In this document: positions 1-8,500 of the stretch, one piece after another
Layout: the number at the start of each line of letters is the position of its first letter
Position numbering within the stretch: position 1 is the stretch's first letter
Assembly: GCF_900107595.1 (NCBI RefSeq)
Contig: NZ_FNQF01000002.1
Coordinates: 186,001 to 250,000, forward strand
Direction of reading: 5' to 3'
Source of the DNA: Psychroflexus halocasei
Lineage (GTDB): Bacteria > Bacteroidota > Bacteroidia > Flavobacteriales > Flavobacteriaceae
Length of the DNA stretch: 64,000 nucleotides
The notes under the pieces: generated by a model
Database searches by the model: none
Seen by the model: the letters and a program-made list of their open reading frames with translations, nothing else
What the model was told of the DNA's origin: nothing
Translations under genes and position numbers: made by a program

Positions 1-1
1 C

Positions 2-1924
2 AACTTTACAAGATATACAGGAGGACTTAACTTAACGCCTCGCTTTTTTGACGATCAATTAAAGGTTACTTTAAATGTCAGAGGCTCTTATGTTGAAAAC
101 ATATTTGCTAACCGTGACGCGATTGGTTCAGCTGTTAGTTTTGACCCAACGCAACCTATTTACGATTCGAACTCTCCTTTTGGCGGATATTTCGCCTGGA
201 TTGACCCTCAAACAGGTGCACAGCGTTCTTTAGCTCCTACTAACCCTGTTGCTTCATTGAATTTAGTTGATGATCATTCAGAAGTCAGACGTATCATTAC
301 AAATTTACAAGCTGATTATGATCTAACTGAACATATTAAAGCAACTGTAAACGTTGGTTATGATGAATCTAACAGTAACGGACGTACAATTACTTCAGAC
401 CAAATGCCTACTGATGATCAAGTCGGTGGTTTAAGAAATGGCGCGAGAACAACTTTTAGCCAAACTCAGAAAAATAAACTTTTCGATGCGTATCTAACTT
501 ATGAAAATACATTTAATGATGTGCACAGCTTAACAGCAGTTGCTGGTTATTCTTATCAAAAATTTGAATACGATAATTATTCTTATGATAGTGAAAAAGA
601 AGAACAAGGTAACACAGCAGAATTTATAGATCGTTCAAAAAACGTTCTTTTATCTTACTTTGGTCGTGCTAATTACAATTATGACAGCCGCTATTTATTG
701 ACTGCATCATTAAGAGCTGATGCTTCTTCAAAATTAAACCCAGATGATCGTTGGGGTTATTTCCCGTCTTTCTCAGCAGCTTGGAACATTCACAACGAAA
801 GTTTTATGGATGGGTCAGACTTTTTTAATGTTTTAAAATTAAGAGGTGGTTATGGTCAAGTTGGTAATGTTAATGGTTTGGGAGATTATAACTTCTTGAC
901 ACGATACACTTCAAGCCAATCAACAGCAAATTACCAAATCGGAAATAGTTTTTATCAAACTTACAGACCTGAACCTTACAATGAAGATTTGAAATGGGAA
1001 GTGGGTTCAACGATAAATGTTGGTTTAGACTATGCTTTCTTAGATGATAAAGTAAGCGGTTCTATTAACGCTTACATCAAAAAAACTGAAGATTTAATCG
1101 CTTTTACTCTCGTTGATCCATTTACAAACTTTGGAAACAAAATCGATAAAAATATCGGTGATATGGAAAACAAAGGAATTGAGTTTGCAATCAATTACAA
1201 AGCCATTGATACTGATGATTGGTCATGGAATTTAGGTTACAATGTGTCGTTTAATGATAACGAAATTACCAACCTTCCAGATGAGCAAAATGTTGGTGGA
1301 ATTTCGGGTGGTACAGGAAACAATATTCAACTTCATAGAGAAGGCGAAACGCCATACAGTTACTATGTTTATGAGCAAGTTTATGATAGTAATGGAAGAC
1401 CGATTGAAGGTGTTTATGTTGACAGAAATAATGATGGCGTAATTAACGATGATGATAGATACATTAAAGAAAATCCATATGCAGATGTGCTCATGGGCTT
1501 CAATACAAACTTAAGCTATAAAAATTGGGATTTATCAGTTCAGTCAAGAGTGAGTTTAGGAAACTATGCATATAATAACGTTGCTTCTGCAAATAGTTAC
1601 GAACGTAAAGCGACTGAAAACCAAATTTTATCTAACTTACATAGTGATTATTTTAATACAGGTTTTAAAAATATTACACAAAGAGGTTTACTGAGTGACT
1701 ATCATATTCAAGATGCTTCATTCTTTAGAATCGATAATGTGACGCTTGGTTACAACTTTAATAGCGTTTCAGGAAATACTCAGTTTAGAGTTTACGGATC
1801 TGTTCAGAATTTATTAACTGTAACTGATTATGACGGCATCGACCCAGAGATTTCTGGAGGAATCGATAACAATTTTTACCCACGCCCTAGAACATTTGTT
1901 TTAGGATTAAATGTTGACTTATAA
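2..1924 (+). CDS. susC: SusC-like TonB-dependent outer-membrane porin, 5' truncated
   Basis: This is the C-terminal part (about 640 residues) of a SusC/RagA TonB-dependent transporter that imports oligosaccharides across the outer membrane. The frame is open from base 2, so the gene begins before the window; the TTG at 257 is an internal Leu codon, not a start. What is visible is beta-barrel: alternating aromatic/polar strands, the RYLLTASLRADASSKL segment typical of SusC barrels, and a C-terminus ending in LGLNVDL. The carboxypeptidase-like domain, TonB box and plug lie outside the window. It is followed after 8 bases by susD, the obligate partner lipoprotein, and then by susE and a GH13 amylase, so starch or another alpha-glucan is the likely substrate (inference from context). 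Confidence 0.93.
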   Translation, partial: NFTRYTGGLNLTPRFFDDQLKVTLNVRGSYVENIFANRDAIGSAVSFDPTQPIYDSNSPFGGYFAWIDPQTGAQRSLAPTNPVASLNLVDDHSEVRRIITNLQADYDLTEHIKATVNVGYDESNSNGRTITSDQMPTDDQVGGLRNGARTTFSQTQKNKLFDAYLTYENTFNDVHSLTAVAGYSYQKFEYDNYSYDSEKEEQGNTAEFIDRSKNVLLSYFGRANYNYDSRYLLTASLRADASSKLNPDDRWGYFPSFSAAWNIHNESFMDGSDFFNVLKLRGGYGQVGNVNGLGDYNFLTRYTSSQSTANYQIGNSFYQTYRPEPYNEDLKWEVGSTINVGLDYAFLDDKVSGSINAYIKKTEDLIAFTLVDPFTNFGNKIDKNIGDMENKGIEFAINYKAIDTDDWSWNLGYNVSFNDNEITNLPDEQNVGGISGGTGNNIQLHREGETPYSYYVYEQVYDSNGRPIEGVYVDRNNDGVINDDDRYIKENPYADVLMGFNTNLSYKNWDLSVQSRVSLGNYAYNNVASANSYERKATENQILSNLHSDYFNTGFKNITQRGLLSDYHIQDASFFRIDNVTLGYNFNSVSGNTQFRVYGSVQNLLTVTDYDGIDPEISGGIDNNFYPRPRTFVLGLNVDL

Positions 1925-1932
1925 AATAAGAA

Positions 1933-3828
1933 ATGATGAAAATAAAATTTAATACTTTATTAGTCGCTCTGATCTCATTTTTCACATTGGTGTCATGCCA
2001 TGATGATTTGAATCAAACACCAATTGATCCAGACAGTACGACAGAAGAAGACGTTTTTGCAAATGCAAGCCAAGCTAAAGGAGCACTTGCAAAACTTTAT
2101 GCGAGTTTAGCATTAACGGGACAACAAGGTCCAGCAGGACAACCAGATATTTCAGGAATTGATGAAGGTTTTTCACAATTCTCTAGAATGCTGTTTAACC
2201 TAAATGAACTTACAACTGATCAAGCAATTGTTGGTTGGGGTGACCCTGGTTTACCAGATTTACACGGTTTATCTTGGTCATCAGGAAATGACTTTACCGA
2301 AGCGATGTATTATCGCTTAGCACAAGAGGTTTCATTTACAAACTCTTTTATCTCGAATGCTGAATTATTAGCTGATGAAGAAGTCAATCAATTTATAGCT
2401 GAAGCAAGATTTTTGAGAGCTTTTGCTTATTACAACTTGATGGATTTATATGGAAATGTACCTTTAACAACTGAAATTTCAACTGAGTTACCTCAACAAG
2501 CTTCTCGTGAAGAGATTTTTAATTTTGTTGAAGAAGAACTTTTAGAAATTGAAGATCAATTGGCTGATAGTGGCGCAAATGAATATGGACGTGTTGATCG
2601 TGTTGCAGCTTGGGCATTACTCTCTAGATTATACTTAAATGCTGAATCTTTTATAGGAACACCGCGCTACAACGATGCTGTGACATATTCAGAGAAAGTT
2701 ATCAACTCTAGTTACAGCATCAACACAACTGATGCAAATGGAAACGGAAGTGCTTATGATGAATTATTCTTGGCCGATAACAACACAAACGGTGCTCAAA
2801 AAGAATTTATTTTTACATTAAATTTTGATGGTATTCAATCTCAAACTTTTGGTGGAACAACATTCTTAGTTCATGCGGCTGTTGGTGGAACAATGAACCC
2901 AGCTGAGTTCGGTATCAACGGTGGTTGGGCAGGAAACAGAACAACAAAATCTTTTGTTAATAAATTTGTCAAAACAAATGCTGAACTCAATGCTAGTATT
3001 GGACCTGTATCTGATTGGGGAATTATAGGAAATTCAACTCCTAATGGTTGGGCAGATCCTGATACAGATATGTACGAAGCTTCTCCTAATGTTTTTAAAA
3101 TTTTCACAGAACTTACCGAAGGCGAACTCAAATTCAGAAAAAATGATGATTGGTCAGTAAGCTTTGGTGGCGAAAATGGCAACCTTATTCCTGATGGTGA
3201 TAACATTATTGTTGAAACAACTGGAAGAGTTGTCATCACACTTAACCTAAATAATAATACTTATACAATACAAAGTATTTATGAAAGCTTGCCAGATGCG
3301 AGAGCGATGTTCTATACAGATGGACAAACGCTTGAAATCAACGATGTTTCTACATTTGAAGACGGTTTCGCTGTGACTAAGTTTAGAAATATTGACTCGA
3401 ATGGTAATCCAGGAAGTGACTCAACAGGTGATTTTGTTGATACTGATTTACCAGTCATTCGTTTAGCAGAAATATATTTGAATTATGCTGAAGCAACATT
3501 AAGAGGCGGCGGCGGAAACGCTTCACGTGCTGTCAACTTAATCAATGAATTAAGAGAAAGAGCTTACGGAAATAACTCAGCAAACATCACAAGTGGTGAT
3601 TTAGATTTACAATTTGTTTTAGATGAAAGATCACGCGAGCTTTATTGGGAAGGCCTGAGAAGAACAGATTTGATTCGTTATGAGCAATTCACAACTAATC
3701 AATATTTATGGCCATTTAAAGGTGGTGTTAAAGATGGTGTTTCTGCTCCAACTTACAGACGCCTCTTCCCTATCCCAAATGATTTATTAACGATTAACCC
3801 AAATCTTACACAAAATGATGGCTACTAA
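1933..3828 (+). CDS. susD: SusD/RagB-family starch-binding lipoprotein with inserted SusE-type domain
   Basis: Surface lipoprotein that caps the SusC porin and binds glycans. Residues 1-22 form a lipoprotein signal with the lipobox LVSC (lipidated Cys22). The N-terminal SusD region with TPR helices follows (EARFLRAFAYYNLMDLYG about 157-174), and the C-terminal RagB helices (AEIYLNYAEATLRGGG, ELYWEGLRRTDLIRYEQF) close the protein. At 631 residues it is longer than the roughly 550 of classic SusD. The excess is residues about 361-449 (bases 3013-3279), which begin with WGIIGNSTPNGW and contain GELKFRKNDDWSVSFG, the same pattern as the tandem repeats of the neighbouring SusE. I read it as a carbohydrate-binding domain inserted in the SusD fold. 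Two Met codons (1933, 1936) are possible starts. The 3' end overlaps susE. Confidence 0.93.
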   Translation: MMKIKFNTLLVALISFFTLVSCHDDLNQTPIDPDSTTEEDVFANASQAKGALAKLYASLALTGQQGPAGQPDISGIDEGFSQFSRMLFNLNELTTDQAIVGWGDPGLPDLHGLSWSSGNDFTEAMYYRLAQEVSFTNSFISNAELLADEEVNQFIAEARFLRAFAYYNLMDLYGNVPLTTEISTELPQQASREEIFNFVEEELLEIEDQLADSGANEYGRVDRVAAWALLSRLYLNAESFIGTPRYNDAVTYSEKVINSSYSINTTDANGNGSAYDELFLADNNTNGAQKEFIFTLNFDGIQSQTFGGTTFLVHAAVGGTMNPAEFGINGGWAGNRTTKSFVNKFVKTNAELNASIGPVSDWGIIGNSTPNGWADPDTDMYEASPNVFKIFTELTEGELKFRKNDDWSVSFGGENGNLIPDGDNIIVETTGRVVITLNLNNNTYTIQSIYESLPDARAMFYTDGQTLEINDVSTFEDGFAVTKFRNIDSNGNPGSDSTGDFVDTDLPVIRLAEIYLNYAEATLRGGGGNASRAVNLINELRERAYGNNSANITSGDLDLQFVLDERSRELYWEGLRRTDLIRYEQFTTNQYLWPFKGGVKDGVSAPTYRRLFPIPNDLLTINPNLTQNDGY

Positions 3829-5149
3829 ATTTTATACAAAATTTCTCTTCATTTTCATTGCAGCAATTTTTATCAGCTGTGAGGATGACGACAACTTTAC
3901 AGTATTAAACGAAAATGCAACAACAAGCTTAGAGCTATCAACTGATACTGTAGTGATGACAGAAGATAACGCAGACCAAGAGATACTTGAAGTAACATGG
4001 CAAGAGCCTAATTTCGGTTTTCCTGCTGCACCATCTTATAACATTGAAATTGACTTAGCTGGAAATGATTTTGCTAGCGCAAAAACAGTTGCTGTTGGCT
4101 CAGAACTTTCAAAAACTTTTACCTCAGATGAGTTAAACAAGCTTTTATTAAATATAGGCATCACACCTTTACAAGAAACTGAAGTTGAGATGCGCTTAAA
4201 AGTGATTTTAAGTCAAGCAAAAAGTATTTATTCTCCTGTATCAACTTTGCAAGTCACCGCTTTTTCTTCAATCTTAGATTTATCGACAGATTTTGGAGTT
4301 GTTGGAGATGCAACACCTGGTGGATGGTCATCTACACCAGAAACACCAATTCAAGATATTCCTTTTTATACAACTTCTGAAGATGGAATCATTGTCGCAT
4401 ATACAAGTTTACGTGATGGTGATATCAAATTTAGAAAAAATAACCAATGGAATTTTGATTATGGTGATAATGATAATAACGGAACCTTAGATGAAGGTGG
4501 TGCGGACATTCCAGTCACAGCTGGTGATTACAGAATCACTTTAAACCTCAATAATTTAACCTATACAATGGAAGAGTTTTCTTGGGGAATTGTCGGTGAT
4601 GCAACTATCCACGGCTGGGATGCACCTGATGTAAAATTACATTACAATTCTTTTAATGACAATTGGGTTGCAGCTGTAACATTAACAGATGGCGAAATCA
4701 AATTCAGACAAAATGAAGAATGGAACACCGATTTTGGTGGGAGCAATGGAACTCTTGCCCAAGGTGGTGATAATATCGCTGTCACAACAGGACATTATAT
4801 CATTACAGTTGATTTTAAAAACTTAACTTATAATCTTGAAGAAACTAATTTATGGGGCTTAACTGGTGACGCAACAACTTTTGGCTGGGAAGCACCTGAT
4901 GTAAAGTTTTTACCAGATTTTGGAACTGAAGATGGTAAATTTTACGCCAATGGAGTTGAACTGATGGCTGGTGAAGTTAAAGTTAGACAAAATGAAGAGT
5001 GGAACATTGATTATGGTGATAATGGAAACGATGGAACTTTAGAAGAAGGTGGCGACAACATCCCTGTTGATACACCTGGTATTTATAATATTGAGATAGA
5101 TTTTTCAGCAAATCCGCCAACAATTTCATTTTACCCTTGGGAAGAATAA
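3815..5149 (+). CDS. susE: SusE-like outer-membrane lipoprotein with three starch-binding repeats
   Basis: Surface-anchored starch-binding lipoprotein. The signal ends in lipobox FISC (Cys22). Residues about 25-150 match the SusE N-terminal Ig-like domain. Three tandem SusE/SusF-type domains follow at about 159-253, 256-343 and 346-443. Each opens with a (W)G-[IVL]-x-GDAT-x-x-G-W motif and carries K-[FV]-R-x-N-x-x-W-N-x-D-[YF]-G, with conserved Trp residues suited to stacking on glucose rings. Its ATG (3815, or 3818 in the same frame) lies inside the end of susD, giving an 11-14 base overlap and implying translational coupling. No separate SusF follows. The repeats are clearly homologous to one another and to the domain inserted in the upstream SusD. 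Confidence 0.92.
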   Translation: MMATKFYTKFLFIFIAAIFISCEDDDNFTVLNENATTSLELSTDTVVMTEDNADQEILEVTWQEPNFGFPAAPSYNIEIDLAGNDFASAKTVAVGSELSKTFTSDELNKLLLNIGITPLQETEVEMRLKVILSQAKSIYSPVSTLQVTAFSSILDLSTDFGVVGDATPGGWSSTPETPIQDIPFYTTSEDGIIVAYTSLRDGDIKFRKNNQWNFDYGDNDNNGTLDEGGADIPVTAGDYRITLNLNNLTYTMEEFSWGIVGDATIHGWDAPDVKLHYNSFNDNWVAAVTLTDGEIKFRQNEEWNTDFGGSNGTLAQGGDNIAVTTGHYIITVDFKNLTYNLEETNLWGLTGDATTFGWEAPDVKFLPDFGTEDGKFYANGVELMAGEVKVRQNEEWNIDYGDNGNDGTLEEGGDNIPVDTPGIYNIEIDFSANPPTISFYPWEE

Positions 5150-5173
5150 AATAGACTGAAACCTCAATAATGC

Positions 5174-5298
5174 AAAGCTGCTTTTCGTCGCTGAAAAGTC
5201 ATTCATTAAAGTTCTTTTTTTAAAGAACAAATAACAGAAAGATCTTCATTCATCTTTCGTAAATGAAACTGACACGAAGCCTGAAAAGCAGCTTTTTT
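5174..5298 (+). other. Branched inverted-repeat element between susE and the amylase gene
   Basis: A perfect 13-bp inverted repeat (AAAGCTGCTTTTC at 5174-5186 with GAAAAGCAGCTTT at 5283-5295) encloses 96 bases and is followed directly by more T. Inside are a 7-bp hairpin (5211-5217 with 5222-5228, loop TTTT), another 7-bp hairpin (5237-5243 with 5252-5258), and an outer imperfect stem (5197-5199 plus 5202-5207 with 5262-5270). The transcript could fold into a closed multibranch structure ending in a U-tract. It ends about 20 bases before the amylase ATG. It could be a terminator or attenuator separating susCDE from the amylase, or an RNA-stability element. No target-site duplication flanks it, so a transposed element is less likely. 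Confidence 0.6.
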
Positions 5299-5317
5299 AA
5301 TTTTAAAATCTTTAAAG

Positions 5318-8107
5318 ATGAAATATTTTTACACACTCATTTTGAGCTTCATTGCATTTTACAATTATGCTCAAATACAAACAGGCACATTCACAACAAA
5401 CCCTGAATTTTTTGATGCTGACCAAGAAGTCACGATAACTGTTGAAGGTGTTAATCCAAATATTTGGAGTACATCTGATTTATACTTATGGATGTGGTAC
5501 ACTAATTCAAACGGCGTAGAATCTGATTCTCCTTCAAACGGGCAATGGTCAAACTCTGATGAAGCTCAAAAGATGACAAATAATGGTGATGGCAGCTTTT
5601 CTTTTACTTTCACTCCTACTTCCCTATTTAATAGTACCGATATTTCTGAAATTGGTGTTTTAGCAAAAGCTAAAAATGCAAATGGCGATAAAAAAACTCA
5701 AGATTATTTGATACCTGTTGGAACATATCAAGTCAATCTCAATGAACCAACGCAAGATTTAACCCTTTTAGAAGCTGGTGATCAATTCACTATTTCTGCA
5801 GAATCAAACCTAGCCTCTAATTTTGAATTATATGCGAATAATACGCTGTTAACTTCAGAATCAGCAAACACAAATTTCTCTTACAATTATACTGTTAACT
5901 CTGATACAGATTTCGAGCTGATTGCAAATCATACAGATTCAAATGCGAGTGAAAGCTTTCAGTTTTCAGCAATGATTACACCAACACCTGTTGAAGAACC
6001 ACTTCCTAGTGGCTTAAAAAATGGCATCAATTACGAAGCTTCAACACCAAACGAAATAACATTAGTTCTAGAAGCACCATATAAAGAATTTGTTCATGTG
6101 ATAGGTGATTTTAATAATTGGGAAATGGATTCTGATTTTCTGATGAAAAAGGATTCTGCAGAAGATAAGTTTTGGTTAACAATTGATATTCCTGAAAACT
6201 CAAGTTGGTCAACAGACTTTTTATTTCAGTATCTCATTGAAGGACAAATCAGAGTTGCAGACCCTTATTCTACTTTAGTTTTAGATCCATACAATGATAC
6301 TTATATCGATGAAACAACTTTTGCAAACATTCCTGATTATCCCTCAGAAACAACAGAAATTGTCAGTTGGTTTAGATATAATGAATACGATTGGGAATTC
6401 ACAAACTTTGAAAGACCTGATCAAGAAGGTTTAGTCATATATGAAGTTTTATTAAGAGATTTTGATCAAAATCATTCATTTGAAGCCTTGATAAACCGAC
6501 TTGATTATTTAGAAAATTTAGGTATCAACGCTATAGAACTCATGCCAGTCAATGAGTTTGATGGAAATATTTCGTGGGGTTATAATCCATCTTTTCACAT
6601 GGCTTTAGACAAATATTATGGACCTCCTGAAAGTTTTAAAGCTTTTGTTGATGCCGCACACCAACGCGGAATTGCTGTTATTTTAGATGTTGTTTATAAC
6701 CATGGAACAGGTCAAAGTCCGTATTTCAGAATGTACAATGACTGTAACGGATGTTATGAAGGACAAGCAACAGCTTATAATCCGCTTTTTAATCAAAATG
6801 ATCCAAATACAGCTTTTCAATTCTTTAATGATATTGATCATACTTCAACATTTACTGAAAATTGGTTAGATGAAATGAATCGTTTTTGGCTCGAAGAATA
6901 TAATATTGATGGTTTCAGATTTGATTTCACAAAGGGCTTTACCAATACGCCTGGAGATGGTGGGACTTATAATGCATCACGTATTGAAATATTAAAAAGA
7001 ATGTATAATCAGATACGCGCTATTGATAGTGATGCTTATGTAATTTTAGAACATTTTGCGCCTAATGCTGAAGAGACAGAATTGATTAATCACCGTGCAA
7101 CAACACAAAGTGATGAGCCAGGAATGATGGTTTGGCAAAATCTGAACTTTCAATATAACCAAGCGACAATAGGCTATACTGATTCTGATTTTTCTGGTGT
7201 AAATTATCAAAATCGTGGTTGGACAACAGCTTCAAATGTAAGTTACATGGAAAGTCATGATGAAGAACGCCTGATGTATAAAAATTTAGAATTTGGAAAT
7301 AATACTGGAAGTTACAACATCACAAATCTCAACACAGCTTTAGAGCGAATGAAAATGGCAGGTGCTTTTTTCTTGACTGTACCAGGGCCAAAAATGATAT
7401 GGCAATTTGGAGAATTAGGTTATGATCATAGCATTAATCATTGTGAAGATGGCAGCATTGATAGTGATTGCCGTACCTCTCCAAAACCTATTGTTTGGGA
7501 TTATTTAAACAACAATAACAGAACAGATTTACATAATTTTTGGGCTGAATTAATCAAACTCAGAAATAATGAAACTATTTTTAAAACAACAAATTTTAGT
7601 GTAAATGCCAATCATGATTTTCAGAAAATCATCAAATTATCTCACAATAATCCCTTAGACGATGATGTTGAAGAAATCGTGATCATTGGAAACTTTGGCG
7701 TGACACAAACTTCTATTTCTCCAGAATTTCCTTCAACTGGCAATTGGTATAATTTTGTTGATGACAGTTATATTTCAATTACACAAACAAACCAAAGCAT
7801 TAGTTTAGACGCAGGAGAATTTATGATTTTGCTGGATAAAGAACCTCAGGGCTTATCAACTGATCAACCACAAATCAGTCAAAAACTCTCGATGTATCCT
7901 AATCCTGCAAGTCATGAAATCCGTTTTAATCAAGCTTTAGAAGCTGTCATGATTTTCAACACCTTAGGGCAAGAAGTCAAGAGTTTTAATGAAACAAAAG
8001 CTGTCAATTCTCCTTATATTATTGAAGATTTAAGCAAAGGAATCTATTTTATCAAAGCAAAAAACAAAGAAGGTAAAGAACTTGATCTTAAGCTTATTAA
8101 AGAGTAA
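5318..8107 (+). CDS. Secreted GH13 alpha-amylase family enzyme with T9SS sorting domain
   Basis: Extracellular or surface alpha-glucan hydrolase. A Sec signal peptide (about residues 1-18, ending YNYAQ) precedes two beta-sandwich/Ig-like modules (about 20-225). A CBM48/E-set module follows (VIGDFNNWEM near 261-270), then the GH13 barrel. The four GH13 signatures are visible: region I DVVYNHG (457-463), region II GFRFDF with nucleophile Asp536, region III VILEHF with acid/base Glu578, and region IV ESHDEE with Asp648. The last 75 or so residues (MYPNPA start, GIYFIKA near the end) are a type A T9SS sorting domain that is normally removed on export. The gene follows susCDE, so it supplies malto-oligosaccharides to SusC. 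Exact specificity (amylase, pullulanase-like or branching-type) cannot be fixed by eye. Confidence 0.94.
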   Translation: MKYFYTLILSFIAFYNYAQIQTGTFTTNPEFFDADQEVTITVEGVNPNIWSTSDLYLWMWYTNSNGVESDSPSNGQWSNSDEAQKMTNNGDGSFSFTFTPTSLFNSTDISEIGVLAKAKNANGDKKTQDYLIPVGTYQVNLNEPTQDLTLLEAGDQFTISAESNLASNFELYANNTLLTSESANTNFSYNYTVNSDTDFELIANHTDSNASESFQFSAMITPTPVEEPLPSGLKNGINYEASTPNEITLVLEAPYKEFVHVIGDFNNWEMDSDFLMKKDSAEDKFWLTIDIPENSSWSTDFLFQYLIEGQIRVADPYSTLVLDPYNDTYIDETTFANIPDYPSETTEIVSWFRYNEYDWEFTNFERPDQEGLVIYEVLLRDFDQNHSFEALINRLDYLENLGINAIELMPVNEFDGNISWGYNPSFHMALDKYYGPPESFKAFVDAAHQRGIAVILDVVYNHGTGQSPYFRMYNDCNGCYEGQATAYNPLFNQNDPNTAFQFFNDIDHTSTFTENWLDEMNRFWLEEYNIDGFRFDFTKGFTNTPGDGGTYNASRIEILKRMYNQIRAIDSDAYVILEHFAPNAEETELINHRATTQSDEPGMMVWQNLNFQYNQATIGYTDSDFSGVNYQNRGWTTASNVSYMESHDEERLMYKNLEFGNNTGSYNITNLNTALERMKMAGAFFLTVPGPKMIWQFGELGYDHSINHCEDGSIDSDCRTSPKPIVWDYLNNNNRTDLHNFWAELIKLRNNETIFKTTNFSVNANHDFQKIIKLSHNNPLDDDVEEIVIIGNFGVTQTSISPEFPSTGNWYNFVDDSYISITQTNQSISLDAGEFMILLDKEPQGLSTDQPQISQKLSMYPNPASHEIRFNQALEAVMIFNTLGQEVKSFNETKAVNSPYIIEDLSKGIYFIKAKNKEGKELDLKLIKE

Positions 8108-8112
8108 ATGAC

Positions 8113-8147
8113 AATGCAGCTCTTCAACATGAAGCGCTGCATTTTTT
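8113..8147 (+). terminator. Rho-independent terminator after the amylase gene
   Basis: AATGCAGC (8113-8120) pairs with GCTGCATT (8136-8143). An inner CTTC/GAAG stem closes a five-base AACAT loop, and a T-run follows at 8142-8147. It lies 5 bases after the amylase stop codon and closes the starch locus. Confidence 0.85.
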
Positions 8148-8448
8148 AAATAGAACACTAAATAATTGAAAAAGCAACCTATTTGCTTATCATTTAATTC
8201 TGATTTAAAATTTAACAAACAGATAAAAACACAAGCAACTGGTTATTAGCAAATTACAATGTTAATCAGAAATTATTTTATTGAATCATTCAAAACAATA
8301 TAACTTATATATTAAATTAAATACAAAATATTTAGAATTATCAAAGTTTAATTTCAAAGAAATTGAATTTCTACTTTTCTTTTACAGTCTAATCGTTATT
8401 GTATTTTTATTTTAAGAACAATTTCGTTATTAATCTTCAAACAAATCT
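8148..8448. other. AT-rich intergenic region without a recognisable gene
   Basis: About 300 bases of very AT-rich DNA between the amylase terminator and the leucine dehydrogenase promoter. I find no convincing ORF, RNA gene or long repeat here. A short minus-strand reading frame overlapping the amylase end has no start context or family resemblance. Confidence 0.6.
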
Positions 8449-8456
8449 TACTTTTG
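8449..8456 (+). promoter_or_regulatory. Bacteroidetes-type -7 element upstream of leucine dehydrogenase
   Basis: TACTTTTG matches the TAnnTTTG -7 consensus exactly. It lies 44 bases before the ATG. No clear TTG is found 19 bases upstream, so only the -7 part is supported. Confidence 0.6.
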
Positions 8457-8500
8457 TGCATACTCTATTGAGAAATTAATAACATTAAATTATCAATCAT

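Noticed and set aside
257-1924. Start of the SusC coding region at 257
   Set aside because: The codon is TTG inside an open frame that runs back to base 2 with SusC-like sequence; the gene is truncated by the window edge.
2871-3239. 122-residue minus-strand ORF within susD
   Set aside because: Opposite-strand shadow of a confidently coding region; low-complexity Ser/Pro-rich product, no family resemblance.
5174-5298. Miniature transposon interpretation of the inverted repeat
   Set aside because: No flanking direct repeat, no second copy in the window, and a T-tail more typical of an RNA terminator.
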